NCBI GenBank assembly: GCA_964537685.1
Contig: CAZICM010000047.1
Location: 1-64,000, forward strand
Reading direction: 5' to 3'
Length of the DNA stretch: 64,000 nt
Source: CAZICM01 sp964537685
GTDB lineage: Bacteria > Myxococcota_A > Polyangia > Polyangiales > Polyangiaceae
Below are positions 7,501 to 16,466 of the stretch, in pieces (the first letter of the stretch is position 1; every line of letters begins with the position of its first letter). Position numbers and translations under genes: made by a program. The notes under the pieces were generated by a model. The model had not been told where the DNA came from. It did no database searches and saw only the letters and a program-made list of their open reading frames with translations.

Positions 7501-10304
7501 GCGATCAAGATAGCTATGATGTGGGCGCCAAAGCGCGTATCTTGGTAAAATCCCCCTTTAAGTCGGCCGAGGCCATCGTCACCGTCGAACGTTCAGGCGT
7601 CTACACCAAGCGGCGGATTCCTGTATCCGGCGCTATGCCCACCATCGAAGTCCCCATTACATCCGATTTATATCCCAATGCATTCGTATCTGTCCTGCTC
7701 GTGCGGGGACGCACCAAAGACGCTCCCAAAACCGAAGGCGCACCTGGCAAAAAATCTGTCGATATTGGTGCACCATCCTTTAAAATGGGCTACATTTCCC
7801 TCCCCATCAATTCCGACAGCCGAAGGCTAAATATACGGCTCTCGCCCGATAAAAGCGATTATCGCCCGGGCGAGCAGGTGCGCGTGGGCGTCGATGTCAC
7901 GGGCGCCGATAAAAAGCCCGTCCGCACCGAAGTAACGCTCTATGCTGTGGATGAAGGCGTGCTATCGCTTATCGACTATCGCACACCCGACCCAATCGAT
8001 ATATTTGGAGAGCCCCGCTCGCTGCGCGTGGCCACCTTGGAAACGCGGACGGACCTGGCCCGCGTTCACTTTCCCTTCTCGGGCCTTGGATTGGACAAAG
8101 GTCTCGATGGCGGAGGCGGAGCGCCCAGTTCGATGACGGCCCGCCGCGACTTTAGGACAAGCGCTTATTTTAATCCCACGCTGGTGACCGATTCGAAAGG
8201 CCATGCCGAGGCTACCTTTAAATTGCCCGATTCGCTCACCACCTATCGCATTATGGCCGTGGGCGCCGCGGAAGACGACCATTTCGGCTATGAAGACGCC
8301 CGCATCACGGCGAGCCGCCCCTTAATGGCAAGACCGGCATTTCCCAGAGTTATAAGAGCGGGCGACACCTTGGACGCAGGTGTGGTCGTCAGTTCCAAGG
8401 GATTGGCAAAAACACCGGTTGAGGTTGAAATCAATACCACCGGATTGACACTCAACGGCCCTTCCAAGCGATCGATCACGCTGGAGCCCGGGCTATCGCA
8501 GGAAGTCCGCTTCCCGCTCGCGGCCAATACGGTTGGACAAGCCAAGGTGCATTTCTCGGTCAAAGGCGGCGGCGCCGAGGATTCGGTTGAAATCACCAAG
8601 GATATTACCGCGCCCATTTCGATGGAAGCCGTGGCGCTCTACGGCGACACCACCGATCAAATGGCTGAAAAAATCGGTGATATGTCTTCATTGCGCGGCG
8701 ATGTGGGCGGATTGGAAGTGAATCTCGCATCCACAGCCCTCGTCGGCCTGGATGGAGGATTCGATCATTTGCTTCAATATCCTTATGGCTGCGTTGAACA
8801 GCTTGTCAGCCGGCTCGTCCCAATGCTTCCCCTGCGCGAATTGGCGAAAGACTTTAAGATTGAATTGCCCGCCAATACGGACAATGTAGTGGCCGACACG
8901 GTCTCCAAAATTCTCAATGCGCAGCGCGCGGATGGCACATTTGGCCTGTGGGCCGATTCGGTAAAACCCAATTTGTGGGTAACGGCCTATGCGCTGTGGG
9001 GCTTGTCGATGGCCCAAAAAAGCGGCGTCCGGATTTCCCAGCACGCGCTGGATTCAGCCAAAAACAAGCTCCGCGACAAGCTCGAAGAAATGGACGCCGA
9101 TCCGCTCCTGTTCACTTCGGCGCCATTTATTCTTTACGCATTGGCCGAAGCGGGAGCGCCCGACGCAGGCCGCGCGGCGAATCTCTTTGAAGAGCGCGCG
9201 CGGCTGCCGGTGTTTTCGCAGGCTCTCTTGCTGCATGCGATGGTGCTCAGCAAAAACGATAGAAAGGCCATTGAAAAGCTAAGCGGCGAATTGCAAAACC
9301 ATATACGCCTCGATGCGGATTCGGCGCGCGTCGTCACCAACAGCGGCAATGAATACGCCGTCCTGATGGATTCGGACACGCGCACGGCGGCGCTTATTTT
9401 GCGGGCCTTATTGGCGGCGTCTCCGCAGTCGCCCATGGCGTCCAAGCTTGCAAAAGGACTCTTGGCCGATCGCAAAGGCGGCGCGTGGCGAACCACGCAG
9501 GAAAGCGCTTGGGCGCTCTTGGCTCTCAACGATTACCGAAAGATTCAAGAAAAGACCGAGCCTCATTTTGTGGGCCGTGTGTTTTTGGGTGAACAAGAGA
9601 TCTTTAGCGCTCCCTTTGAAGGCCGAACGCTTAACGAAGCGCATACCGAAGTCGCGGCCCAAATCTTGGCGCAGAGCGCGGGTTCGGCGCTGGCCTTCGA
9701 TGTCGATGGACAAGGCCGCCTATTCTATGAAGCGCGCCTGCGCTACGCGAAAAAACAATTGCCTGAACAGCCCTTGGACCGGGGATTTTTCGTCAAGAAA
9801 ACCTTAAGGCCCGTCAATCCAGCCGCATTGGACGAAGCATTGAATGTAATGCCCAGCGCCACGCTGACGAATTTCTCGGGCGGCGATTTAATTTTGGCCG
9901 ATGTGGTCGTGGTCACGCCTTCGCCGCGCAACTTTGTGGTGGTGGACGATCCGTTGCCGGCAGGCTTTGAAGCCGTGGATATGAGGCTTTCGACCAGCTC
10001 CAAAAACCTAGAACTCGAACGCGGAAGGGGCAGGCGTTACGTATACGACGACGAAATCGATGAAGACGAAGTCGCCACGGGCCGCGCGTATTTGCCCTCG
10101 TATTACATCCGGGAAGTGCGCGACGACCGGGTTTTATTCTTTATCGATCATCTCGCGGCAGGCATGTACCGCTATCGCTATTTGGCCCGGGCCACGACCT
10201 TGGGTTCGTTTATCGTTCCGCCTACGCGCGCCGAAGAAATGTATACACCTGAAGTCTTTGGCCGCACCGCCGCGGCCCGCATTAGCATTGCTCCCAAACC
10301 GTGA
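4554..10304 (+). CDS. Bacterial alpha-2-macroglobulin lipoprotein (YfhM-like)
   Basis: 1916 residues, somewhat longer than Escherichia coli YfhM. Signal peptide with Cys28 as probable lipidation site (GLAC), then a Pro/Gly-rich linker and the usual series of macroglobulin (MG) beta-domains, including the VFTDRGIYRPGDTVHYKGIFR motif near residue 615 and YFNPTLVTDSKGHAEATFKLPDSLTTYRI near 1200. The thioester motif GCVEQ (Cys1413, Gln1416) is intact, followed by the alpha-helical thioester domain. In the known family the protein traps attacking proteases covalently in the periplasm. It overlaps pbpC by 4 nt, the classic arrangement in which the trap and a peptidoglycan synthase act together when the envelope is breached. 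The start is supported by the signal peptide; the -10-like AATAAT is close upstream. Confidence 0.95.
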   Translation: MRAFKYPKTPHLRLAPLSLALIALGLACFPGTKAPNVAPRGTLAPGASESETAGSTGPFRVVFGSPQGEISEPGEITLVFNRPVRALELAGEEKNPPAVLKPQVPGRFQWVGTSALQFVPDTHLPRATQFTVEVPAGLRALDGSSLEQPYRLEFSTARPKLAEILPYRRFQNLKPDTTFELRFNQPIAEAELARAIRISAAGKAVPFDVKRPDPQNLMLAQLAPKSELPINSDILLQIDGSLKGSEGPLSAGKEERIDYRTYGPLSVKDVRCDNDTPHARCSTEGGIGIEFSNSIKFADIKKAIQIEPKLPLQWSSWMSDDMEVDSVYVYAKFAPGQRYRVKINSNGLKDEYGQSLRGDVEREMVFDDLWPVAEIGLRGNTFEASAAKSIPVAAVNVKQAELVTAKLSEEDILTFESNEDAPGNPASLDSLASLAGAKRITLKPNAAVNKPFTHLVRPADVLGGDTKRGPMAISLAYTERPGTDSAREREMHSIAQVTDLGISAKLSPHGSVVWVSRLGSAAPVEGASVTVRRPDDKNPPQIFKTDAQGFAYLPPEAFKPTNEYREQAIIFARLGEDWSYRRIDDPLPSYRYGVSVNWFDEGPIGMVFTDRGIYRPGDTVHYKGIFREEGHPGIKTPTNRTVNLTVTGSQGDVIGKQSVRLSEFGTFAADVTIPRTSRLGSYHIQAALEGSPRRWGDVNHYFEVAEYRPASFEVSVENDKPAYIRGDTMHCTGRGDYLFGAPMPNASATLSVRRSSGGYFQPPGLDDEFYTDSSAYYADLSDESDEEGELQSANTKLDSKGTASIHTQLKLPGQKGMEFATCDTEVTDISRQTIASSATAMVHPGEFYIGLKPGADYFIGAGETLKPEVLTVDPKGAKVGGQTIKLELLQRVWTLARRKNTDGTLHTESEPVDKPAGTCSIVSAADKPVSCPLTVPQGGYYILRATAKDKRGNDISAASSLYALGEGTTGFKDTNGSVLELVSDQDSYDVGAKARILVKSPFKSAEAIVTVERSGVYTKRRIPVSGAMPTIEVPITSDLYPNAFVSVLLVRGRTKDAPKTEGAPGKKSVDIGAPSFKMGYISLPINSDSRRLNIRLSPDKSDYRPGEQVRVGVDVTGADKKPVRTEVTLYAVDEGVLSLIDYRTPDPIDIFGEPRSLRVATLETRTDLARVHFPFSGLGLDKGLDGGGGAPSSMTARRDFRTSAYFNPTLVTDSKGHAEATFKLPDSLTTYRIMAVGAAEDDHFGYEDARITASRPLMARPAFPRVIRAGDTLDAGVVVSSKGLAKTPVEVEINTTGLTLNGPSKRSITLEPGLSQEVRFPLAANTVGQAKVHFSVKGGGAEDSVEITKDITAPISMEAVALYGDTTDQMAEKIGDMSSLRGDVGGLEVNLASTALVGLDGGFDHLLQYPYGCVEQLVSRLVPMLPLRELAKDFKIELPANTDNVVADTVSKILNAQRADGTFGLWADSVKPNLWVTAYALWGLSMAQKSGVRISQHALDSAKNKLRDKLEEMDADPLLFTSAPFILYALAEAGAPDAGRAANLFEERARLPVFSQALLLHAMVLSKNDRKAIEKLSGELQNHIRLDADSARVVTNSGNEYAVLMDSDTRTAALILRALLAASPQSPMASKLAKGLLADRKGGAWRTTQESAWALLALNDYRKIQEKTEPHFVGRVFLGEQEIFSAPFEGRTLNEAHTEVAAQILAQSAGSALAFDVDGQGRLFYEARLRYAKKQLPEQPLDRGFFVKKTLRPVNPAALDEALNVMPSATLTNFSGGDLILADVVVVTPSPRNFVVVDDPLPAGFEAVDMRLSTSSKNLELERGRGRRYVYDDEIDEDEVATGRAYLPSYYIREVRDDRVLFFIDHLAAGMYRYRYLARATTLGSFIVPPTRAEEMYTPEVFGRTAAARISIAPKP

Positions 10305-12763
10305 TTTTTAAATTCTTCGGTTCCAGCCGTTTTCGCAAAGCCCGGCTCTTTTTTAAGCGAATCCTTCAAGCTTCGGGCATTTTTATATTAATTTTTATCG
10401 TATTGCTCGTTATTACGGCTGTATTTACGCCTCTGCCGCCCGAGCTTTCGGGCGCGAACGATTTCGATATTAGCACAGAAATACGCGATCGGCATGGAAC
10501 CGTTTTGCGCGAGCTGCGGGCGGGCGATGGCACACGTTCCCGCTTTTGCCGCGCAAGCGAAGCTGGACCGCTGATATTAAAAGCCCTTATCGCCGCGGAA
10601 GACCGGCGTTTTCAATGGCATCCCGGTATCGATCCCATTTCCATCACGCGCGCCGCATTTCAATGGGCGATCCATGGCCGCGTGGTCTCCGGCGCCTCCA
10701 CCATCACCCAACAATTGGCGCGCACGCTCGTGCCCAGGCCCCGCTCAATCCGATCGAAATTCCTTGAAATGGCGCTGGCCCTCCGCATTGAAGCGGCGCT
10801 CTCCAAGAATGAAATCCTCGAGCAATACATCAATCGCATCGCATTCGGCCCCGGATTGAAAGGCGTTGAAGCCGCAAGCCGTTTCTATTTCGATAAACCG
10901 CCCCGCGATCTATCCCTGGGCGAGGCTGCGGCGATTGCCGGAATGCCGCGCGGCCCTTCGATTTACGACCCCCGAAAAGGCACCGAAAGACTACAAAAAC
11001 GCCGCACCCGCGTGCTGTCGCGCATGCAGGACAGCGGCTATATCAGCGGGACCGAAGCGGAAGCGGCCGAACAAGAGCCTATTGTTGTCGCCAAGGCCGG
11101 AGCAGGCTTGGGCGCGCCTCATCTGGTGCGGGGCCTCTTGGCGGGAAATATCGATCAAACCCTTGAAAAAGCGCCCAAAGGCTTAAGCTCCATCACCCTG
11201 ACCATCGATCGCGGCCTCCAGCGCGAGCTCGAGCTGCTGGCGCAGCGGACAATGCTCGATCTGGATTCGCGCAAGGTCAGCGCCGCATCGCTCATCGTAT
11301 TGGAAAATAAAACAGGCGAAATCCTCGCCTATGTGGGCTCTCCCGATATTGAAAATACAATCGCATTAGGCCACAATGACGGTGTATTGGCCAAGCGCCA
11401 GCCCGGCTCGACCCTCAAACCATTTATTTACGAACTTGCAATGGAAAGGCTTGAATTCAAGCCTTCCACGCGCCTGCCCGATATCGAGCTTCATTTTCCA
11501 TCCAAAGACGGCACATTCCAGCCCAACAATTACGATGGGCGATTTCACGGCCCGGTATTATTGCGCGAAGCCCTGGCCAATTCGTACAACGTGCCCGCGG
11601 TGTGGACGGCGGCGGCGCTGGGTCCGGATCGCGTCTTAAAACACCTTCAAAAGCTGGGGTTTCATTCGCTCGACAAGCCGGCCTCGGTGTATGGAGCGGC
11701 CATTGCGCTGGGCGATGGCGAAGTGCGCCTGCTCGAGCTGTGCAATGCCTATGCGGCGCTTGCGCGGGGCGGGCTGTTTCTGCCTGTGCGGGCCTTGAAA
11801 AGCGCCTTGGATGAACAGAAAAACCCTCTTCCCCTGCCTCAAGTCACGCCCGCGCGGGTGATGGATGAGGCGCAGGCTTATCTGATTACGCATATTTTAT
11901 CGGATAAAAGCGCTCGGCTCGCTTCTTTTGGAGAAGCCAACGCACTCGAGCTCCCCTTCCCCGCGGCCGCCAAGACAGGAACCTCCAAAGGATTTCGTGA
12001 CAATTATACCGTAGGTTATACGCCTGAATTCACGGTCGCGGTGTGGGTGGGCAATTTCGACGGCTCACCCATGGAGGGCGTGAGTGGAATCACCGGGGCG
12101 GGTCCTCTTTTTCACGAAGCCATGCTCGCCACAGCCCGCATTCTTCCGCCCAGCCCATTTGTCCCGCCCGGCGATCGCATTGTAAGCGCCGAAATTTGCC
12201 CGCTTTCAGGCGAACGTCCTACACCGGATTGCCCTCATCATCGATTGGATTTATTTGCCGCGGAATACGCTCCGGGGCCTGTGCGGGATTGTTCGATTCA
12301 CCGGCGGGTCCGCATTGAAAAAAAGAGCGGCCTGCGCGCTGGAAAAGACTGTCCTGAAAGCGATACCGAAGAGCGCGTCTTTGAACAATACGGCCCTGAA
12401 TTTATCGCCTGGGCCAAATCCACGGGCCGCCCGCTCGCTCCAGAAAGCTATTCACCGCGCTGTCCGGAAAAAGATTCCGCGCCGGATTCCGGCGCTTCAC
12501 AAAAATCACTTCGAATTGCATACCCTCCTAATGATTTTGCATTTGTAATCGATCCATCGGCGATTGCTCCTCAATCCGTTCGTATTCGCGTGGACGCGCC
12601 TGCCGAAGCCAAGGGCGTTACATTACGATTGAATGGAAAGCCTATTCCATTAAAATCAGCGCCATTTTTTTATGATTTTAAATTGGTGCCCGGCCAATAC
12701 ACGGCGAGAGCTGAAGCGGAAGGCATAAAGCCCAGCGATGAAGTGCAATTTTCGGTGGAATAG
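10301..12763 (+). CDS. pbpC: Penicillin-binding protein 1C (bifunctional glycosyltransferase/transpeptidase)
   Basis: 820 residues. A short cytoplasmic stretch and one transmembrane segment (residues 24-43) anchor it in the inner membrane. The GT51 glycosyltransferase domain has AAEDRRFQWHPG with catalytic Glu100 and GASTITQQLAR. The transpeptidase domain has GSTLK (Ser370, Lys373), ANSYNVPA as the SxN motif and KTGTSKGFRDN as the KTG motif. The last ~80 residues form the PBP1C-specific C-terminal beta domain (BiPBP_C). It polymerises and cross-links peptidoglycan. Translation is coupled to the macroglobulin gene by a 4-nt overlap. All catalytic residues are present. Confidence 0.95.
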   Translation: MIFKFFGSSRFRKARLFFKRILQASGIFILIFIVLLVITAVFTPLPPELSGANDFDISTEIRDRHGTVLRELRAGDGTRSRFCRASEAGPLILKALIAAEDRRFQWHPGIDPISITRAAFQWAIHGRVVSGASTITQQLARTLVPRPRSIRSKFLEMALALRIEAALSKNEILEQYINRIAFGPGLKGVEAASRFYFDKPPRDLSLGEAAAIAGMPRGPSIYDPRKGTERLQKRRTRVLSRMQDSGYISGTEAEAAEQEPIVVAKAGAGLGAPHLVRGLLAGNIDQTLEKAPKGLSSITLTIDRGLQRELELLAQRTMLDLDSRKVSAASLIVLENKTGEILAYVGSPDIENTIALGHNDGVLAKRQPGSTLKPFIYELAMERLEFKPSTRLPDIELHFPSKDGTFQPNNYDGRFHGPVLLREALANSYNVPAVWTAAALGPDRVLKHLQKLGFHSLDKPASVYGAAIALGDGEVRLLELCNAYAALARGGLFLPVRALKSALDEQKNPLPLPQVTPARVMDEAQAYLITHILSDKSARLASFGEANALELPFPAAAKTGTSKGFRDNYTVGYTPEFTVAVWVGNFDGSPMEGVSGITGAGPLFHEAMLATARILPPSPFVPPGDRIVSAEICPLSGERPTPDCPHHRLDLFAAEYAPGPVRDCSIHRRVRIEKKSGLRAGKDCPESDTEERVFEQYGPEFIAWAKSTGRPLAPESYSPRCPEKDSAPDSGASQKSLRIAYPPNDFAFVIDPSAIAPQSVRIRVDAPAEAKGVTLRLNGKPIPLKSAPFFYDFKLVPGQYTARAEAEGIKPSDEVQFSVE

Positions 12764-12766
12764 ATT

Positions 12767-13387
12767 TTACTTGGGGAAAAAGATGGCCGCGCAGCAGCCC
12801 GATTGAACGCCGCATTCCAAAGGCGCATTTAAATCGGGCTGACATGTACCGACCACCATTCCGCCCGCGGTGCAGGTGCAATTGACGCCCATCGCATCCT
12901 TGATGCAATCGGTTTTATATTCTTTCATCATGCAAGTTTGCGTACAGCCGCAGGTTTCTTCGCCATTTGGCCCGCCGCCGCCATAGCATTGTCCATCGGC
13001 GCAGCCATACATAGCCTGGCAAGAATTCGCTGCATCTGCCTCGGGCTGGCATTGCACGGGCGGCTCGTCGAGGCATTTATCCATATAGGGCAAATAACAT
13101 TCAAAGAGGGCATCCAATGCATCACCGCATTGGCCGGCTGCATTGGTATAAATCTGGTCGCAGCCGGCGTTGCAGCCATCCGTGGGCTGCGCGGGGCAAT
13201 TGGCGGTTTCGGCTTTATGGCAGCCGTCATAGCAAGCCTGGCGTGGGCCGAGATTACTGCCCGAGCTTGAAGAGCCCGACGAGCTTGAACCCGCCCCTCC
13301 GCTTGTATTGACTTCGCTGCCGCAACCGCCAAAAGCAAAGGAAAAAACGCATACCGCAAAGCCTAAGGCATATAGATGTTTTTGCAT
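12767..13387 (-). CDS. Cys-rich lipoprotein of unknown function
   Basis: 206 residues. Signal peptide with lipobox FGGC (Cys22), a Ser/Gly tether (SSSSGSSSSGS), then a domain with about 24 cysteines spaced like CYDGCHKAETANC, CNAGCDQIY, CQAMYGCADGQCYGGGG, CGCTQTCMMKEYKTDC and CTCTAGG, implying many disulfides on the cell surface. I do not recognise a named domain. On this strand a TATGCT box (13399-13394) ends 6 nt before ATG, with no ribosome-binding site, so a leaderless mRNA is likely. It is convergent with pbpC (3 nt apart), and the znuB gene ends 61 nt upstream in the same direction. Confidence 0.75.
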   Translation of the reverse strand: MQKHLYALGFAVCVFSFAFGGCGSEVNTSGGAGSSSSGSSSSGSNLGPRQACYDGCHKAETANCPAQPTDGCNAGCDQIYTNAAGQCGDALDALFECYLPYMDKCLDEPPVQCQPEADAANSCQAMYGCADGQCYGGGGPNGEETCGCTQTCMMKEYKTDCIKDAMGVNCTCTAGGMVVGTCQPDLNAPLECGVQSGCCAAIFFPK

Positions 13388-13393
13388 AAAAAC

Positions 13394-13399
13394 AGCATA
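13394..13399 (-). promoter_or_regulatory. -10-like box TATGCT, leaderless start
   Basis: TATGCT on the minus strand lies 6 nt before the ATG at 13387. The same box recurs before xerD (6 nt) and yjbQ (9 nt). No good -35 is visible 16-18 nt upstream. Confidence 0.4.
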
Positions 13400-13448
13400 C
13401 CCAAAAAGCCCCGGCGCGCTTAATCTCTTTTCATAGGAGGCCCAAACG

Positions 13449-14270
13449 CTATTTTTTACGCAAAAGCACGGTCAGCAGAAATACCGCGCCCAGCGTTAGG
13501 ATAATGGTCGCGCCGCTGGCGACATTGGCGTGATAAGAAAGAAACAATCCGATCGCGGCACAAAGAACTCCTATTAAAATGGAATAGGCCGCGACGCCTG
13601 TAAGCGTCTTCCCAAGCATTTTCGATGTGGCCGCGGGAATAATGACAAAGGAACTGACGAGCGCAATTCCAACCGTTTTGACAGCCACAACGATCACAAT
13701 GGCCGTGAGACCCAGCAGCATATAGTCGAGCGCGGCCACCCGAACGCCTGAAAGCGCGGCCAAATCCGGATCAAAGGTCGCGTAGGCGAGTTTTCCCCAA
13801 TTGAGCATCAAGAGCAGCGCCGTTAAAAGGCCAACCCCGGCGACCATATATAAATCGTCGGGCGATATCGCCAAAATGCTTCCAAATAAGACGGTTTCGA
13901 CATTCACGGGCGGTGCGTCGGCCGAGCGGAGGCCCAAAAATAGAACGCCCAGCGCAAAGGAGACCGCCGAAAATACGCCCGTGGCGACATCGCCGTGAAG
14001 GCTGCCGCGCCTTAAAATATAGGCAATTCCAAGCGCGACCAACACCGTGAAGGGCAGCGCAACCCAGGTCATCCGCTCGATGGCCACGCCAAAGAATAAG
14101 CCCAGCGCAATGCCTCCAAATGCCGCGTGCGATAGGCCGTCGCCAATAAAAGATAGGCCGCGCTGAACGACAAATACGCCAATCGCCGCGCATAAGCCGC
14201 CGACAATCATGCCCGCGCACAAAGCCCGGAGCATAAAGGGAACGCTAAAAGGATCGAGCAAAAAATCCAT
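13449..14270 (-). CDS. znuB: Zinc ABC transporter permease
   Basis: 273 residues with about eight hydrophobic segments, the usual length of the ZnuB/TroC/MntB family. Recognisable family stretches are RALCAGMIVGGLCAAIGVFVVQRGLSFIGDGLSHAAFGGIALG near the N-terminus and the loop DYMLLGLTAIVIVVAVKTVGIALVSS that contacts the ATPase. It forms the inner-membrane channel for Zn2+ (or Mn2+). It lies 61 nt after znuC; a TAATAC box (14283-14278) ends 7 nt before its ATG, so it may have a secondary promoter inside the operon. The poly-His region of the partner binding protein favours zinc. Confidence 0.9.
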   Translation of the reverse strand: MDFLLDPFSVPFMLRALCAGMIVGGLCAAIGVFVVQRGLSFIGDGLSHAAFGGIALGLFFGVAIERMTWVALPFTVLVALGIAYILRRGSLHGDVATGVFSAVSFALGVLFLGLRSADAPPVNVETVLFGSILAISPDDLYMVAGVGLLTALLLMLNWGKLAYATFDPDLAALSGVRVAALDYMLLGLTAIVIVVAVKTVGIALVSSFVIIPAATSKMLGKTLTGVAAYSILIGVLCAAIGLFLSYHANVASGATIILTLGAVFLLTVLLRKK

Positions 14271-14331
14271 AATGACCGTATTAAATCAGAATACTATCCA
14301 ATTGAATAAAATCGAATGACTGCGCAATGGA

Positions 14332-15135
14332 TTAATCTTCATCGCGCGGAGCCGCAAAATGATCGCCGCTTGTCGCCTGGCTAATCGCATAGAGGGATTT
14401 TTGGCCCAGAAGCTCGTCGGGCAGTCCCCACGCGGCAAGGCGGCCGGAATCCAAGTACACGACCCGCTCCGCGCAGCGCGCCACGGCGGCCAAATTATGC
14501 GTCACCAAGATGGCGGCCAATTCATCGCTCGCCGAAATCTCCGCCAATAAATCTAAAAACTCGGCGCGGCCTTTTACGTCGACGCCCGCGGTGGGCTCAT
14601 CCAGAAAAATAAGAGCGGGTTTGGTCACCAAGGCCCTTGCCAAAAATACCCTTTGGGTTTCGCCGCCCGATAAGCCCGAAAGCGCCTTATCCAGCAGCTT
14701 TTCACCGCCGGCTTGGCGAAGGGCGAGGCGGGCTTTTTCGCGTTCGTCGTCCCGGATGCGCGAGGGCCACGATCCCCTTAGATTGGCGACGATTAAATCG
14801 ACGGCGCGCGCGGGAAATCGAAGATCGGAGGTTTTGCGCTGAGGCACATAGCCCACTTGCGAACCGGCCTTTCCCGCAGGCTTGCCGAGGATTTCGATTG
14901 TGCCTCCCGTCGGTTTAAGCAATCCCAGCAGCGTTTTGAGTAAGGTGCTTTTTCCCGCGCCGTTAGGGCCGCATAAACAAACGAATTCGCCTTTGGGCAC
15001 CCAAAACGAAATATCGTCGAGCAGGCGCCGGCCGTCGATTTCGACGCAGACTTTTTTGACTTCAAGCACACGCGGCAAATCGGGGCTCGGTTGCGTTCCC
15101 CGGATATCGGCGAGGTCTTCCTTGGCCAATTTCAT
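14332..15135 (-). CDS. znuC: Zinc ABC transporter ATP-binding protein
   Basis: 267 residues. Walker A GPNGAGKST (residues 56-64), Q-loop in YVPQRKTSD, signature LSGGETQR, Walker B LIFLDEPTAGVD and the H-loop in LVTHN are all present, so an active ATPase is expected. It drives metal import through ZnuB. The ATG overlaps the znuA stop by 4 nt (ATGA, 15132-15135), indicating translational coupling. Length and motif order match ZnuC/TroB. Confidence 0.93.
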   Translation of the reverse strand: MKLAKEDLADIRGTQPSPDLPRVLEVKKVCVEIDGRRLLDDISFWVPKGEFVCLCGPNGAGKSTLLKTLLGLLKPTGGTIEILGKPAGKAGSQVGYVPQRKTSDLRFPARAVDLIVANLRGSWPSRIRDDEREKARLALRQAGGEKLLDKALSGLSGGETQRVFLARALVTKPALIFLDEPTAGVDVKGRAEFLDLLAEISASDELAAILVTHNLAAVARCAERVVYLDSGRLAAWGLPDELLGQKSLYAISQATSGDHFAAPRDED

Positions 15136-16280
15136 TTCAATGCCTTATCCAATACATCCGCATTGTGCATCAATAGCTTCTCATAGGAATCCACGCCGGC
15201 CGAGCCTCCCACCGGATCGAGCTCGAACAAGGGTATTTTCGCTTGATCGGCAATGACTTGCGCGGGCCTTTTGTCCAATTGAGGCTCTGAAAACATGGCC
15301 GCGGGTTTTGCCTTGTCGATTGCGGCAAGCACTTCTTTCATGTATTTAGGCGTCGGCTCTTTGCCTGGAAATGGCTCGATGACGGCCGATATTTTTAATC
15401 CATAGCGATCCGCGAAATAACCCATCGATCCATGGAATGTAACAATCGATTTTTTGGTCCATGCTTTTGATTTCGAATCGATCGATTTGTGAAGATCATC
15501 GATCGATTTTTTCATGGCTTCGCCGCGCGAGCGGAATCCATCGCTTCCCGCCGCGTCCAGCTTTACAAAAGCCTCGACAACGGCATCCACAGTCCCCGTC
15601 ATTCTCACCGGATCGAGCCAAAAATGAGGGTCGAGCGCTCCATGCGCATGCGCATGGCCGTGATGATCATGATCGTGTTTTTCGGGTTCGGCGGGCTTTT
15701 TCTCGTCTTCGGTATCGTGTTCGCGCGTGGGCTGGTGCCCTTTGGCATCGCCTTTCTTTTCATGATCGTGATCGTGATCATGATCGTGATCTTTTTCGCC
15801 CTCGGGCTCCTTGTGCTCTTTTTGCTCTTTCTGCTCGTCAAGCGCTTCTTCGGCCGCTTCGGCGCCCACTTCCTCGGCCGTCATTTTCCGGGGATTGGCT
15901 TTGGTTCCCAATTGAACAATGGGCACATCTTTGCCCGCGGCGCTCTGAACAATTTTCTCGAGCCAGCCATCCATGCCGAGGCCCACTGAAATAGCGAGTT
16001 TGGCCTTTGCAATGCGGGCCATTTCGCCGGGGGTTGGATCGTAACTGTGCTCGGAACGGCCCGCGGGAAGCACAAGCGCAACAGATAGCCGGTCGCCCGC
16101 AATGCGTTTCACAACATCGTAGAGCGGAAAAATCGATACGGCGACGAGGGGCAAGTCGCCGGACGCGCCTTTATTGTTTTCGCCGCCGCGCTTGCATGCC
16201 GGTGTGAGCGAAAGAGCGGCCGAGGCCAGCATTCCCTGCAAAAAAGCCCGCCGAGATGAGTCGTAACGATGCGCTCGCAT
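15132..16280 (-). CDS. znuA: Zinc-binding periplasmic lipoprotein with poly-His loop
   Basis: 382 residues from ATG 16280, chosen because GGAG lies 6 nt upstream and the product begins with a signal sequence; an in-frame ATG at 16358 would add 26 residues without these features. The signal has a twin-Arg-like RRAFLQG and a lipobox LTPAC (Cys29). ZnuA-family ligands are visible: SEHSYDPTP (His78), DPHFWLDP (His219), TFHGSMGYFADRYGL and the late EPQLDKRPA. Between them, residues 155-219, is a His/Asp/Glu/Lys-rich loop with HDHDHDHDH and HAHAHG, typical of zinc-specific members (ZnuA, AdcA). First gene of znuACB; divergent from a second His-rich lipoprotein gene. Confidence 0.93.
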   Translation of the reverse strand: MRAHRYDSSRRAFLQGMLASAALSLTPACKRGGENNKGASGDLPLVAVSIFPLYDVVKRIAGDRLSVALVLPAGRSEHSYDPTPGEMARIAKAKLAISVGLGMDGWLEKIVQSAAGKDVPIVQLGTKANPRKMTAEEVGAEAAEEALDEQKEQKEHKEPEGEKDHDHDHDHDHEKKGDAKGHQPTREHDTEDEKKPAEPEKHDHDHHGHAHAHGALDPHFWLDPVRMTGTVDAVVEAFVKLDAAGSDGFRSRGEAMKKSIDDLHKSIDSKSKAWTKKSIVTFHGSMGYFADRYGLKISAVIEPFPGKEPTPKYMKEVLAAIDKAKPAAMFSEPQLDKRPAQVIADQAKIPLFELDPVGGSAGVDSYEKLLMHNADVLDKALK

Positions 16281-16334
16281 TGATTTCTCCGAAGGAAAGG
16301 CGGGCGCGAGCTTACACGAAATTGGTTTTGGGTC

Positions 16335-16358
16335 GTGCGCGTAAGTAAATCGGCGCAC
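16335..16358. promoter_or_regulatory. Inverted repeat between znuA and the His-rich lipoprotein gene
   Basis: GTGCGC (16335-16340) and GCGCAC (16353-16358) are perfect arms around a 12-nt centre in the 186-nt divergent intergenic region. A regulator site shared by both zinc-related genes is possible; it does not resemble the gammaproteobacterial Zur box. Confidence 0.25.
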
Positions 16359-16431
16359 ATCAACGTTTGACAGCGTTCAATTGCAAGGGTTTTTTATCTT
16401 TTTCCAAGGCGCCGAGCCTTCGTCAGAACCA

Positions 16432-16460
16432 TTGACACGGAATACCGCCGGTGCTGCTAT
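16432..16460 (+). promoter_or_regulatory. Promoter TTGACA-N17-TGCTAT directly before a GTG start
   Basis: A consensus -35 TTGACA (16432-16437), a 17-nt spacer and TGCTAT (16455-16460) end 6 nt before GTG 16467. Spacing places the transcription start on the start codon, which implies a leaderless mRNA. There is no ribosome-binding site. Confidence 0.5.
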
Positions 16461-16466
16461 CGCGCC